Part shown: positions 16,594 through 28,900 of the stretch, piece by piece
Layout: each line of letters opens with the position of its first letter
Position numbering within the stretch: position 1 is the stretch's first letter
DNA from: Mycobacterium colombiense
GTDB lineage: Bacteria > Actinomycetota > Actinomycetes > Mycobacteriales > Mycobacteriaceae
Direction of reading: 5' to 3'
Assembly (NCBI RefSeq): GCF_001665835.1
Contig: NZ_LZSX01000079.1
Location: forward strand, 1 to 64,000
DNA: 64,000 nt
Program-made: the position numbers and the translations under genes
Notes under the pieces: generated by a model
The model's input: only the letters and a program-made list of their open reading frames with translations
Database searches by the model: none
What the model was told of the DNA's origin: nothing

Positions 16594-19500
16594 TCAGGGG
16601 CCGACTTCGTCGTCGAGAATCGCGAACAGCTGGCTCTCGGTGGCGGTGGAGATGTCGTCGTCGAACGCGTCCTCGGGGTGTTCCAGCAGCGGTGCCGGCG
16701 GCGGGCCGGTCGCCGTGGTCAACAGGCCTTCCAGCCGGGTGATGAGCTGCGCCTTGTCGCCGGGGCTCAGATCGGGCTGGTTGAGCAGCGCCAGCAGTTC
16801 CCGGGCGATGTCGTTGAAGCGGGCCACGCGATCGGGCGGCGTGGCGGTCGTGGCCGTCGCGCCGGGGGCGCTGCCGGCCAGCTGGATGCCGAGGTGTTCT
16901 GCTAGCGCGCCCGGCGTGGTCTGGTCGAAGATCAACGTGGGCGAAAGAGTAAGCCCGGTAGCGATTTTCAGCCGGTTGCGCAGTTCGACGGCGGTCAGCG
17001 AATCGAACCCGAGATCTTGGAACGCGTCGTCGGCGTTCACGTCCGCGGAGCTGTGGCCCAGTACGGTGGCCGCGTTGCTGCAGACCAATTCCACCAATTC
17101 GGTGTGCCGCTGCTCTGCGGTCATGCCCTCCAGTCGCGCCCGCAGCCCCGTCAGGGACACCATGTCGGTGTGCTCAAGGACCCGGCGGGCCGGGCGGGTG
17201 GCCAACTGGCTCAGCAGCGGCGGCAGCGTGTCGCTGTGGTGCGCCAGCGCTGCCCGGTCCAGCCGGGTGCCCACCACCATCGGGTGTTCGGTCAGCAACG
17301 CGGCCTCCAGCAGCTCCAGCGCCTGCCGAGTGGACAACGCGCTCAGCCCGGCCCGGCTCATCCTGGCCTTGTCACGCTCGCCGAGGTGCCGGGTCATCGT
17401 CGAGGCCTCTTCCCACATCCCCCAGGCCACCGAGAGTCCCGGCAGCCCGTGAGCGCGGCGGTGCGCCGCCAGCGCGTCCAGGAAGCTGTTGGCCGCCGCG
17501 TAGTTCCCCTGGCCCGGCGCACCCACGATGCCCGCCATCGACGAAAACGCCACGAACGCGTACAGATTCGAGTCTTTGGTCAGCTCGTGCAGATTCCAGG
17601 CCCCGTCGACCTTGGCCCGCAACACCGTGTCGATGCGCGCGGGCGTCAGGGACGCGATCACCGCGTCGTCGAGCACGCCCGCCGCGTGGAACACCGAGCG
17701 CAACGGGTACTGCGCGGGCACCTGTGCCAGCAGCGCCGCGACGGCATCCCGGTCGCCGACGTCGCAGGCCGCCACGGATACCGATGCGCCCTTTTCGCGC
17801 AATTCGGCGGCCAGCGCGCCGATGCCGTCGGCGCGTTCACCGCTGCGGCTGACCAGCAACACGTGCGGCACCCGGTGCCGCTCGACGAGATGCCGCGCCA
17901 CCGCCGAACCCGCCATGCCGGTGCCGCCGGTGATCAGCGCGGTGCCGCCGGCCAGCCCAGCGGGCCCGTCCGGCATGGTGAGCACGACCTTGCCGATGTG
18001 GCGGGCCTGGCTGACAAACCGGTAGGCGTCGGCGGCGCTGCGCGCGTCGAATGCCTTGACCGGCAACGGCGTCAGGACTCCGCCGCCGAAAAGCTCCATC
18101 AATTCGGCCAACATCTCGGCGATGCGGTCGGGGCCGGCCTCCATGAGATCGAACGCGCGATACGTCACTCCGGGATGTGCCGCCGCGACGGCATCCGGGT
18201 CACGCAGATCGGTCTTGCCCATTTCGATGAAGCGGCCGCCGGGCCGCAGCAGCCGCAGCGACGCGTCGTTGAACTCCCCGGCCAGGGAGTTGAGCACCAC
18301 GTCCATGCCGCCGGCGAACTTCTGCTCGAACTCCAGGGTGCGGGAATCGGCGATGTGGGCATCGTCGAATCCCATGGCGCGCAGGGTGTCCCACTTGCCG
18401 CGGCTGGCGGTCGCGAACACCTCCGCGCCCCAATGCCGGGCCAGCTGTACCGCGGCCATGCCGACGCCGCCGGTGGCGGCGTGCACCAGCACGCGCTGCC
18501 CGGCGCGCAGGCCAGCCAGCACCGACAGCCCGTAATAGGCCGTCAAAAACACCACCGGCACGGCCGCGGCCTGCGCCATCGACCACCCCCGCGGCGCCCG
18601 GGTCACCAACCGGCGATCGACCACGGCCTCGGAGCCGGCGAGCCCGAAGATCCCCATGACCGAGTCCCCGACGGCCAAATCCGGCACGCCGGCGCCGAGT
18701 TCGGTGACGATTCCCGCGCCCTCGGCGCCCAGCTGCGCGGCGCCCGGGTACATGCCCAGCGCCACCAGCACGTCGCGGAAGTTCACCCCGGCGGCGGCGA
18801 CGGTCACCCGCACCTGACCGGCCTCCAGTGCGGCCGGCGGGTACTCCTGCACCGCCAGCTCCTCGAGCGTCCCGGCATCGCCCGCGGCCAGCCGCCACAC
18901 CGACGGCGGGTCGGGCAGCCGCAGCAGGGGTCGCTGGTCGGCCGGCTTCAGCCGGGGGCTGTAGGCCACACCGTCGCGCACCACCAATTGCGGCTCGCCA
19001 CAACCGATCACCGTTGCGACGTCGAGCGTTCCGTCGGTATCGACCAGCACCACGCGGCCGGGGTGCTCGGCCTGCGCCGAACGCGTCAGCCCCCACACCG
19101 CGGCGCCGGCCAGGTCCGCGACGTCCTCGCCCGCCAGCCCCACCGCCCCGCGGGTCGCCACCACCAGGACCCCGGCCGCCTCACCCGTCAGCCGGGATTG
19201 CAGCACACCCAGGGCCTCGTGCGTGGCCCGGTAGACCGAGGTGACCGCGCCCGGGGCCGCGGGGATTGACTCCCAGACGGTGACGTCCGCGCCAACGTCG
19301 TTGCCGGGCAGCGAGACCGGTGACCACACCACGTCGAGGAGCTCACCGCTGCCGGAACGGGCCGCCACGGCCGCGGTCAGCTGATCGGCCGACACGGCCC
19401 GCGTCACCAGCTCGCGCACCGACAAGACCGGCAGCCCGGAAGAGTCGGCCAGCTCGACCGACACGGCGCCGGCGGCGACCGGCGCCAGCCTGACCCGGAG

Positions 19501-22500
19501 CCGGGACGCGCCGGCCGCGTTCAGGCTCACTCCTTGCCACGAGAACGGCAAGACGGTCTCGATCCGCTCGTCGGCCACGCCCAGCGCATGCAGCGCCGCG
19601 TCCAGGACCACCGGATGAATGCCGAAGCCGCCGGTCGACACGCCGGCCTGTTGCGGAAGCTCCACCTCGGCGAAAGTCTCGGTCCCCCTTCGCCATACGG
19701 CGCGTAACCCCCGAAAGGCCGGCCCGTACCCGTAGCCGCGGCCAGCCAGGCCGTCGTACGCGCCGGTCACGTCCACCGCGTCCGCACCCGGCGGCGGCCA
19801 CATGGACAGGTCGGCGGCCGGTGCGGGCGCAGCGTCGCTCAACACGCCCTCGGCGTGCAACACCCAATCCGATTGTGCGGCACGCGAATACACTGCGACC
19901 GCGCATGTTCCCGCGTCGCCGGGCGCGGTCACCACGACCTGGAGGTGCACCACCCCGGCCGCCGGCACCACCAGCGGCGCCGACAGCGTCAACTCCTCGA
20001 TCACCGAGCAGCCGACCTCGTCGCCGGCCCGCAACGCCAACTCGACGAACCCGGCTCCCGGAAACAGCACCGTGCCGGCCACCGCGTGGTCGGCCAGCCA
20101 TGGTTGTGCGGCGAGCGAAAGCCGGCCCGTCAACACCACACCACCGGAATCCGGCCGGTCCACCACCGCGCCCAGCAGCGCGTGCTCGGCCTCGGCCAGA
20201 CCCAGGCTGGCGATGTTGGCCGAACCCACCGAATCGCTGGACAGCCAGAACCGGCGCCGCACAAAGGCATACGTGGGCAGCTCGACACGGTGCGCGGTGG
20301 GGTCGGCGAACGCCGAGGCCCACCGCACGTCGGCACCGGCCATGAACAACTGCCCCGCCGCCCATAGCAGCGAGTCCACTTCGGGGCGGCCCTTGGCCAT
20401 GGTCACCACCGAGGTCGCCCGGTCGGTCGTCAGGGATTGCTCCACCGCGGATGTCAACGCCGCGCCCGGGCCCACCTCCAGGAACACCCCGGCACCCAAC
20501 GATTCGGCCAGCTGCACACCGTCGACGAATCGCACCGGCTTGCGCACATGGTCGACCCAGTACCCGACCGACCCATAGTCGGGGCCGGCCAGTTGCCCGG
20601 TCAGGTTGGATACCAGGGCGATCCGCGGCTGACTCGCCGACACGTCGGCGGCCACCGCCGCGAACTCCCCCATCATCGGCTCCATCAACGGCGAGTGAAA
20701 CGCGTGCGAGACCGCCAGCCGGTGCACCCTCGCGCCGCCGGCCGCCAGCCGGTCCGCGACCGCCCCCACCGCGGCCTGCTCACCGGAGAGCACCAGCGAT
20801 TGCGGGCCGTTGACCGCCGCGATGCTCACGGCGCCGTTCAGCAATCCGGCCACCTCGGCCTCGGTTGCGCTCACCGCGACCATCATCCCGCCGGCGGGCA
20901 GCCCGGCCATCAGCCGGCCGCGCGCCGCCACCAGCCGCGCCGCATCGGGCAGTGACAGCGCCCCGGCCACGCACGCGGCGGCGATCTCGCCCACCGAATG
21001 GCCGATCACCACATCCGGTGTCACACCGAAGGATTGCCACAGCGCGGCCACCGCGATCTCTACGACGAACAGTGCCGGCTGGGCGAACTCGGTGCTCTGC
21101 AACAACTCCGGGTCCGAGCCCCACATCACCTCGCGCAGCGGCAGCCGCGCGTGAGCGTCCACCGCCGCGACCGCCTCGTCGAAGGCCTGCACAAACACGG
21201 GAAAACGATCGTACAGCTCGGCACCCATCCCGAGGGACTGCGAGCCCTGGCCGGGGAAGACGAACACCCGCTTGCCCGCCGACCGGGTCCGGCCGACCAG
21301 CGCGCCGGGGTCGGGTCGCCCGGACGCCAGCCCCGCCAACCCCGCCGTCAGGGCCGCACGGTCGGCGCCCAGCAGCACCGCGCGGTGCTCGAAGGCCGCC
21401 CGGGTGGTCGCCAGCGACCACCCCACGTCCACCGCCCGCACACCCGCGTCGGCGCTCAACCGATCCAGCAGCCGTTGGGCCTGGCCGGCCAACGCCTCGG
21501 GCGACCGGGCCGAAATCACCCACGGGATCACCTGATTCGACGGCCCCGCAACCGGTTCGGCTCCGCTGTCGAGCGGCGCGGGGGCCTGCTCGACGATCAC
21601 GTGCGCGTTGGTGCCGCTGATCCCGAACGACGAGACGCCCGCCCGCCGTATCCCGCCGTGATCCGGCCACGGCTGCGGCTCGGACAACAGCGACACCGCG
21701 CCAGCCGACCAATCCACGTGCGGCGACGGGATATCCACGTGCAGCGTCTTGGGCATCACCCCGTGCCGGATCGCCTGCACCATCTTGATCACCCCGGCCA
21801 CCCCCGCCGCCGCCGAGGTATGCCCGATGTTGGATTTGATCGAGCCCAACCACAGCGGCCGGTCCGCGGGTCGATCCTGCCCATAGGTCGCCAGCAGCGC
21901 CTGGGCCTCGATCGGATCCCCGAGCACCGTCCCGGTCCCATGGCCCTCAACCACATCCACGTCCGCGGCCGTCAGTCCGGCGTTCGCCAGCGCCGCCCGG
22001 ATCACCCGCTGCTGCGACGGCCCGTTGGGCGCGGTCAACCCGTTCGACGCGCCGTCCTGATTGACCGCGGTGCCGCGCAGCACCGCCAGGACGGGATGCC
22101 CCAGGCGCCGCGCGTCGGCCAACCGCTCCAGCACCAGCACGCCCGCGCCCTCCGACCACGAAGTCCCGTCCGCCGCACCGGCATACACCTTGCAGCGGCC
22201 ATCGGGTGCCAGGGCGCGCTGACGGCTGAACTCGACGAAGGCCGCGGGGGTGGCCATCACGGTCACCCCACCGGCCAGCGCCAGATCGCATTCCCCGGAC
22301 CGCAACGACTGCGCGGCCAGATGCATGGAGACCAGCGACGACGAACACGCCGTATCCACCGACACCGCGGGGCCTTCCAGGCCCAACACGTAGGACACCC
22401 GTCCCGAGGTCACGCTCAGCGTCGAACCGGTGAGCCCGTAGCCCTCCAGCTCGCCCTTCACCTCGCCGCCGTAGCCCGCGTGGATCACCCCGGCGAACAC

Positions 22501-22953
22501 GCCGGTCGCCGAGCCGCGCAGTGCGAAGGGGTCAATGCCGGCCCGCTCCAACGCTTCCCAACAGATCTCCAGCATCATCCGCTGCTGGGGGTCCATGGCC
22601 AGCGCCTCGCTGGGCCCGATGCCGAAGAATCCGGCGTCGAAGTCACCCGCGTCCTGTAGGAAGCTGCCCTGCCGGGTGTACATCTTTCCCTTGCTGTCGG
22701 GGTCGGGGTCGTACAACCCCTCGACGTCCCAGCCCCGGTCGGCCGGGAAGTCCGACACCGTGTCGCGGCCTTCGATCACGAGTTGCCACAGGTCTTCTGG
22801 CGATTCGACGCCACCGGCGTAGCGACACGCCATGCCCACCACGGCGACCGGCTCGGCGAGTTGGCCCTCCAGTTCCGCGACACGCCGCCGGGTCCGCCTG
22901 AGATCCGCCGTGAGGCGTTTCAGGTAGTCGACGTGTTGCGAGGTGCCCGGCAT
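16594..22953 (-). CDS. pks8: Type I polyketide synthase, fully reducing module (intact Pks8/Pks17 equivalent)
   Basis: A 2119-aa protein from the ATG at 22953, preceded by AAGGAG at 6-nt spacing; the frame extends upstream into pks7 but that part is spurious. Domains: N-terminal coiled-coil docking segment (1-33), KS with Cys203 (DTACSSS), AT near 565-860 with GHSVGE and HAFH (malonyl type), DH His near 955 (HAVAGTVLFP), ER near 1350-1660 (TGGVGMAAVQL), KR near 1670-1860 (GGTGMAG, LDD motif, intact Ser/Tyr), ACP Ser near 1981 (GFDSLTAVEL). The C-terminal tail ATESQLFAILDD is nearly identical to that of Pks7. Recalled M. tuberculosis annotation splits this protein into pks8 and pks17; here it is one frame. 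It should extend a chain by two carbons with full reduction. Confidence 0.92.
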   Translation of the reverse strand: MPGTSQHVDYLKRLTADLRRTRRRVAELEGQLAEPVAVVGMACRYAGGVESPEDLWQLVIEGRDTVSDFPADRGWDVEGLYDPDPDSKGKMYTRQGSFLQDAGDFDAGFFGIGPSEALAMDPQQRMMLEICWEALERAGIDPFALRGSATGVFAGVIHAGYGGEVKGELEGYGLTGSTLSVTSGRVSYVLGLEGPAVSVDTACSSSLVSMHLAAQSLRSGECDLALAGGVTVMATPAAFVEFSRQRALAPDGRCKVYAGAADGTSWSEGAGVLVLERLADARRLGHPVLAVLRGTAVNQDGASNGLTAPNGPSQQRVIRAALANAGLTAADVDVVEGHGTGTVLGDPIEAQALLATYGQDRPADRPLWLGSIKSNIGHTSAAAGVAGVIKMVQAIRHGVMPKTLHVDIPSPHVDWSAGAVSLLSEPQPWPDHGGIRRAGVSSFGISGTNAHVIVEQAPAPLDSGAEPVAGPSNQVIPWVISARSPEALAGQAQRLLDRLSADAGVRAVDVGWSLATTRAAFEHRAVLLGADRAALTAGLAGLASGRPDPGALVGRTRSAGKRVFVFPGQGSQSLGMGAELYDRFPVFVQAFDEAVAAVDAHARLPLREVMWGSDPELLQSTEFAQPALFVVEIAVAALWQSFGVTPDVVIGHSVGEIAAACVAGALSLPDAARLVAARGRLMAGLPAGGMMVAVSATEAEVAGLLNGAVSIAAVNGPQSLVLSGEQAAVGAVADRLAAGGARVHRLAVSHAFHSPLMEPMMGEFAAVAADVSASQPRIALVSNLTGQLAGPDYGSVGYWVDHVRKPVRFVDGVQLAESLGAGVFLEVGPGAALTSAVEQSLTTDRATSVVTMAKGRPEVDSLLWAAGQLFMAGADVRWASAFADPTAHRVELPTYAFVRRRFWLSSDSVGSANIASLGLAEAEHALLGAVVDRPDSGGVVLTGRLSLAAQPWLADHAVAGTVLFPGAGFVELALRAGDEVGCSVIEELTLSAPLVVPAAGVVHLQVVVTAPGDAGTCAVAVYSRAAQSDWVLHAEGVLSDAAPAPAADLSMWPPPGADAVDVTGAYDGLAGRGYGYGPAFRGLRAVWRRGTETFAEVELPQQAGVSTGGFGIHPVVLDAALHALGVADERIETVLPFSWQGVSLNAAGASRLRVRLAPVAAGAVSVELADSSGLPVLSVRELVTRAVSADQLTAAVAARSGSGELLDVVWSPVSLPGNDVGADVTVWESIPAAPGAVTSVYRATHEALGVLQSRLTGEAAGVLVVATRGAVGLAGEDVADLAGAAVWGLTRSAQAEHPGRVVLVDTDGTLDVATVIGCGEPQLVVRDGVAYSPRLKPADQRPLLRLPDPPSVWRLAAGDAGTLEELAVQEYPPAALEAGQVRVTVAAAGVNFRDVLVALGMYPGAAQLGAEGAGIVTELGAGVPDLAVGDSVMGIFGLAGSEAVVDRRLVTRAPRGWSMAQAAAVPVVFLTAYYGLSVLAGLRAGQRVLVHAATGGVGMAAVQLARHWGAEVFATASRGKWDTLRAMGFDDAHIADSRTLEFEQKFAGGMDVVLNSLAGEFNDASLRLLRPGGRFIEMGKTDLRDPDAVAAAHPGVTYRAFDLMEAGPDRIAEMLAELMELFGGGVLTPLPVKAFDARSAADAYRFVSQARHIGKVVLTMPDGPAGLAGGTALITGGTGMAGSAVARHLVERHRVPHVLLVSRSGERADGIGALAAELREKGASVSVAACDVGDRDAVAALLAQVPAQYPLRSVFHAAGVLDDAVIASLTPARIDTVLRAKVDGAWNLHELTKDSNLYAFVAFSSMAGIVGAPGQGNYAAANSFLDALAAHRRAHGLPGLSVAWGMWEEASTMTRHLGERDKARMSRAGLSALSTRQALELLEAALLTEHPMVVGTRLDRAALAHHSDTLPPLLSQLATRPARRVLEHTDMVSLTGLRARLEGMTAEQRHTELVELVCSNAATVLGHSSADVNADDAFQDLGFDSLTAVELRNRLKIATGLTLSPTLIFDQTTPGALAEHLGIQLAGSAPGATATTATPPDRVARFNDIARELLALLNQPDLSPGDKAQLITRLEGLLTTATGPPPAPLLEHPEDAFDDDISTATESQLFAILDDEVGP

Positions 22954-22972
22954 CGTTGCTCCTTGCGGGGTG

Positions 22973-25900
22973 TCAGCGGCCGAGTTCTTCATCGAGGATC
23001 GCAAAGAGTTGGCTTTCGGTGGCGGCGTCGAGGTCATCGTCGAGGTGTTCGGCATCGGAAAGATCGCCCGGCGGGAGCGCGGCGAGCAGGCTGTGAATGC
23101 GGGCCCGCAGCACCGATTTGTCGTCGGCATTCCAGGTGGGCGCGGCGAGCAGCGCCTGCAGTTCGCGGGTGATGTCGTTGAAGCGGCCCATCAGGTTCGG
23201 CTGATCGTCGGCACCGGCGGTGCCGGCCAGTTGGGTGTCCAGGTGTGCGGCCAGCAGGGTTGGTGTCGGATAGTCGAATATGAGCGTCGGCGAAAGGTTA
23301 AGGCCCGTAGCGTTTTTGAGCCGGTTACGCAGTTCGACTGCGGTCAGCGAATCGAACCCGAGCTCCTGAAAGGCGCGGCCGGCGTCGACGTCCGCCGGAT
23401 TGGGCACGCCCAGCACCATCGCCGCGTTGCCGCACACCAGGTCGACCAGCTCGCGCTGTCGCGCCTCGGGAGTCAGCCCGTGCAGGCGCGCCGAAAGCCC
23501 GGTCGTCGACGCGGCTACGTCGCTGTCGACGATGACGCGCCGGGTCGGGCCGGCGACGAGTTCGCGCAGCAGCGGAGGCAGCGCGGCGATGTTGTCGGAC
23601 AGGGCGGCCCGGTCCACCCGGGCCGCAACCAGCACCGGCACGTCGACGAGCATCGCGGCGTCGAACGCCGCCAGCGCCTGTGCGGTGGACAGCGGCGCCA
23701 GCCCGATCCTGCTCATCCGGGCCTTGTCGCGATCCCCGAGGTGCGCCGTCATGGCCGAGGCCTGCTCCCACAGGCCCCAGGCCAGCGAAAGGCCGGGCAG
23801 GCCGTTGCCGCGCCGATAGGCGGCCAGCCCGTCGAGGAAACTGTTGGCCGCCGCGTAGTTGGCCTGACCGGGGGTTCCCACGATGCCCGCCATCGACGAG
23901 AAGACCACGAATGCCGAGAGATCCAGGTGCCGGGTGAGCTCGTGCAGGTTCCAGGCCCCGTCGACCTTGGCGCGCAGGACCGCGTCCACCCGATCCGGGG
24001 TCAGCGACGAGATCAGCCCGTCGTCGAGAACGCCCGCGGCGTGCACGATTCCGCGCAGCGGATACTGCGCCGGTATCTGGGTCAGCATCGCCGCTGCCGC
24101 TTCGGGATCGGCAACATCGCAGGCCACCACCGACACCTGCGCGCCGGCCTCCTGCAGCCCGGCCACCAGTTCGGCGACCCCGGCGGCCTGGGCGCCGGTC
24201 CGGCTGACCAGCACCACGTGCGCCACCCGGTAACGGTCGACGAGGTGTCGGGCCAGCGCCGAGCCGGCCATGCCGGTGCCACCGGTGATCACCACGCTGG
24301 CGCCCGCCAGCCCCCCGCCGCAGCCGCTGAGCACTTCGCCCGGCCCCGACGGGACGGTGAGCGCGACCTTGCCGATGTGGCGCGCCTGGCTGACGTAGCG
24401 ATACGCCGCCGAGGCGCAGCGGACATCAAAGGTCTTCAGCGGCAATGGTTTCAAGACGCCTTCGGCCAGCAGTCCCACGATCTCGGCCAGCATGGCCGCG
24501 GTGCGGTCGGGGCCGGCCTCCATCAGGTCGAACGCCCGATACACCGCACCCCGATACTCGTCGGCGATGGCGTGCGGATCGCGCACATCGGTCTTGCCCA
24601 TCTCGATGAATCGCCCGCCGGGGGCCAACAGCCGCAACGACGCGTCGGTGAACTCACCGGCCAGCGAGTTCAGCACGACGTCGAACCCGGCACCACCACC
24701 GGCCGCCATCAACGCCGCGAATTTCGCCTCGAACTCCGTCGTGCGCGAATCGCCGATGTGGTCGTCGTCGAATCCCATCGCGCGCAACGTGTCCCACTTA
24801 CCGCGGCTGGCGGTGACGAACACCTCGGCGCCCCAGTGCCGGGCCAGCTGCACCGCGGCCATGCCCACCCCGCCGGTGGCGGTGTGCACCAAGACCCGCT
24901 CGCCGGCGCACAGCCCGCCCAGCACCGACAGCCCGTACAGCGCCGTCAGGAACACCACGGGCACACCCGCGGCCGCCACCAGCGACAAGCCCACCGGCAC
25001 CGGTGTCACCACGCGCTGATCCACCACCGCCTCGGAACCGACGACCCCGAGCAGCCCCATCACCGCGTCACCGACGGCCAGCCCGGTCACGTCGGGCCCC
25101 ACCTCGACGACCACGCCGGAGCCCTCGGCACCCAGCTGGCCACCGCCCGGATACATCCCCAGGGCCACCAGGACGTCGCGGAAGTTGACACCGACCGCGA
25201 CCACCGCCACCCGCACCTGCCCGCCGGTCAATTCGGTTCTCGGGCACGGATTCACGACCAGATCCTGCAGCGTGCCCTCGCCACCGGCATCCAACCGCCA
25301 GCCGGCGGACGGCAACCCGACGGCGGAGCCCATGCGCACCGGCCGCAGCCGGGCCGCGTACGCCACGCCCTGGCGCACCGCCACTTGCGGCTCGCCGCAG
25401 CCGATCACCGCGCCGGCGTCGACGGAGCCATCGGAGTCGATCAGTACCATCCGGCCCGGGTGCTCGGCCTGCGCCGAGCGCACCAGGCCCCACACCGCCG
25501 CGCCGGCCAGGTCCGAAACGTCCTCGCCGGCAAGGGCGACGGCCCCGCGGGTCTGCACAACCAGCACCCCGGCGTTTTCGTCGCGCAGCCACGATTGCAG
25601 CGCCGCCAGAATCTCGGCGGCCGCGGCGTGCACCGCCTTCACCACGTCGCCGCCATGATCGCCCAGCTCCCACAGCGTGGCCTCGCCGCCGCCCAGCGCG
25701 ATCGGCGACCAGGTCACGTCGAGCAATCCCTCGGAGCGCTGCGCGGGAGCCGCTGTCAACTGCCCGGCCGAGACCGGGCGCATGGCCAACGATCGCACCG
25801 AGAGCACCGGAAGTCCAGTCCCGTCAGCCAGTTCCACCGACACCGACCCGGCGCCGGCCGGCGCGATCCGGACTCGCGCCCGCGACGCGCCCGAGGCGTG

Positions 25901-28900
25901 CAGCGACACACCCTGCCACGAGAACGGCAGCACTGTCTGATCCTGCTCGGCGGCGACGCCGATCGCGTGCAGCGCCGCATCCAGCAGCACGGGATGCACC
26001 CCGAAGCCGCCGTCGTGGGTTCCGGCGTCGTCGGGCACGACGACCTCGGCGAAGAGCTCGTCCCCGCGTTGCCACATGGCCCGCAGACCCCGGAAAGCGT
26101 CGCCGTAGTCGTAGCCCCGCTGCGCCAGCCGGGCGTAAGCGCCGGTGACGTCCACCGCGGTCGCCCCGGCGGGCGGCCAGATCGAGAAGTCCGCGACCGG
26201 CGTCACCGTGCCCGGCCGCAACAGCCCCTCGGCATGCAACACCCACTCCGAATCCTGTTCGGCAGCAACGGAATACACCGACAACCGCCGCAGCCCCGAC
26301 TCGTCGGGCGCGCCGACCACCAGCTGCACCTGCACACCCCCGGGCGGGGGCAGTAGCAACGGAGCCGACAAGGTTAGCTCGTCGAGCACCCCACAGCCCA
26401 CCTCGTCGCCGGCGCGGATGGCCAACTCGACGAACCCGGCCCCGGGGAACAGCACCGTCTCGCCCACCGCGTGATCGGCCAGCCACGGGTGGGCCGCCGT
26501 CGACAGGCGGCCCGTCAGCACCACACCGCCGGAATCGGGCCGCGGCACCACCGCACCGAGCAACCCGTGCTCGGCGGCGGCCAGGCCCAGCGTGGCGACG
26601 TCCTGCGACCCCGTCGACCCGCCCGGAAGCCAAAAGTGTTGCCGGACGAACCCGTACGTCGGCAGCTCGACGACCCGGCCGCCAAGGCCGGCCATCGCGG
26701 CGCGCCAGTCGACGGCCACGCCCGCCACGTGGGCCTGGGCGGCCGAGAGCCAGAAGCGGTCCAGACCGCCGTCCTCGCGGCCCAGCGACGGGATGACGCA
26801 CGCCCGCTCGCTGTCGGGCATCGTTTCTTCGATGGCCGCCATGAGCACGGGATGCGGGCTGGATTCGATGAACGCCTGATAGCCCGCGTCGCACGCGCTG
26901 CGTACCGCCCGCTCGAATTGCACGGTGTGCCGGATGCTTTGGAACCAGTAGTCGGCGTTCAGCCCCGCGGTGTCCATCAGCTCACCGGTGACCGTGGAGA
27001 AGAAGGCGACCGCGGACGACCGCGGCGTGAGGCCGTGCAGCGCGTCGGCGAGGGACTCGCGGATCGCGTCCACCTGTGCCGAATGCGATGCGTAGTCGAC
27101 GTCGATCTTGCGGGCGCGGATGTTGTCGGTTTCGCACCGTTGCATCAGTTCGGCCAGGACGTCCACCTCGCCGGAGACCACCACCGCCGCAACACCGTTG
27201 ACGGTGGCGATGTTCAGTCGTTCACCCCAGCCGGCGATCAGCTGCTCGGCGCGCGGCAGACTGCACGCCAACGAGACCATGCCGCCCCGGCCCGACAACT
27301 GCACCAGCAGCCGGCTGCGCAGCGCGACCACCCGGGCGGCGTCTTCCAGCGACAGCGCCCCTGCCACATAGGCCGCCGCGATCTCGCCCTGCGAATGGCC
27401 GATCACCGCATCGGGCAGCACGCCCACCGAGCGCCACAGTTCGGCCAACGACACCATCACCGCCCACAGCGCCGGCTGCACCACGTCCACCCGGTCCAGC
27501 CCGGGTGCGCCCGGGGCGCCGCGGATCACGTCGATCAGCGACCAGTCGACGTATTCGGCGAGCGCATGAGCACAGCGCTGCAGGTGCTCGGCGAATACCC
27601 TTGAGCTGTCCAGCAGTTGGGCGCCCATGCCGACCCATTGCGAGCCCTGGCCGGGGAACACGAACACCGTCTTGCCCGCCGGTTGCGCACGGCCGACCAC
27701 CAGGCCTGCGCCCTGCTCGCCGGCCGCCAGCGCCGTCAGCCCACGCAGCAACTGCGCGCCGTCGGCGCCCACGATCACCGCGCGGTGCTCGAAGCGCGAC
27801 CGCGTCGCAATCAGCGACCAGCCCACGTCCAGCACCCGCACACCGGGATCCGCCTTCACCCGGGCCAGCAGCCGGGCCGCCTGGTTCGCCAGCGCCTCAC
27901 CCGAGCGGGCCGAGAGCACCCACGGCACCACCACGTCGTCGCCTGGGCGGGTGGCGGTTTCGGGCTCCGGGGCGTATTGCTCCACGATGACGTGCGCGTT
28001 GGTGCCGCTGATGCCGAAGGACGAGACTCCCGCACGGCGCGGCCGGTCCACCGCCGGCCAGGGCCGCTGCTCGGTCAGCAGCGACACCGCCCCGGCGGTC
28101 CAATCCACATGCGGCGTCGGCTCATCCACGTGCAACGTCTTGGGCATCACCCCGTGGCGGATCGCCTGCACCATCTTGATCACTCCGCCCGCACCCGCGG
28201 CGGCCGAGGTGTGACCCATGTTCGATTTGATCGAACCCAGCCACAGTGGCTGATCCGCCGGCCGGTCCTGTCCGTAGGTCGCCAGAACCGCTTGCGCCTC
28301 AATGGGATCCCCGAGCATGGTGCCCGTGCCGTGACCCTCGACCAGATCTACGTCAGCCGTGTCCAGCCGCGCGTTGGCCAGCGCCGCCCGGATCACCCGT
28401 TGCTGCGATGGCCCGTTGGGCGTCGCCAGGCCGTTGGAGGCGCCGTCCTGATTCACCGCGGACCCGCGCACCACCGCGAGCACCGGATGCCCGTGCCGCC
28501 GGGCATCGGCCAGCCGTTCCAGCACCAGCACCCCGACGCCTTCGGAGAATCCGGTGCCGTCGGCGGCACCCGCGTATGCCTTGCACCGGCCGTCGGCGGC
28601 CAGCGCGCGCTGCCGGCTGAACTCGATGAACATCGCCGGTGTGGCCATCACGGTCACGCCGCCGGCCAGCGCCAGATCGCACTCGCCGGAACGCAACGAC
28701 TGCGCCGCCAGGTGCAGGGCCACGAGCGACGACGAACATGCCGTGTCCACCGAGACGGCAGGGCCCTCGAACCCCAGCGAATAGGCCACCCGGCCCGAGG
28801 CGACACTGAGCGTCGAACCGCGCAGGCCGTATCGCTCCAGGTGTCCCGGCACCCGTCCCTGACCCCCGTAGGAGCCGTGGAATATCCCGGCGAACACACC

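Noticed and set aside
22954..23130. Upstream extension of the Pks8 frame into pks7
   Set aside because: Residues before the ATG at 22953 overlap pks7 and look non-coding; the ATG has AAGGAG at ideal spacing.
22943..26356. 1137-codon plus-strand frame across pks7
   Set aside because: His/Arg/Gly-rich antisense of a PKS coding region; no domain pattern despite its length.
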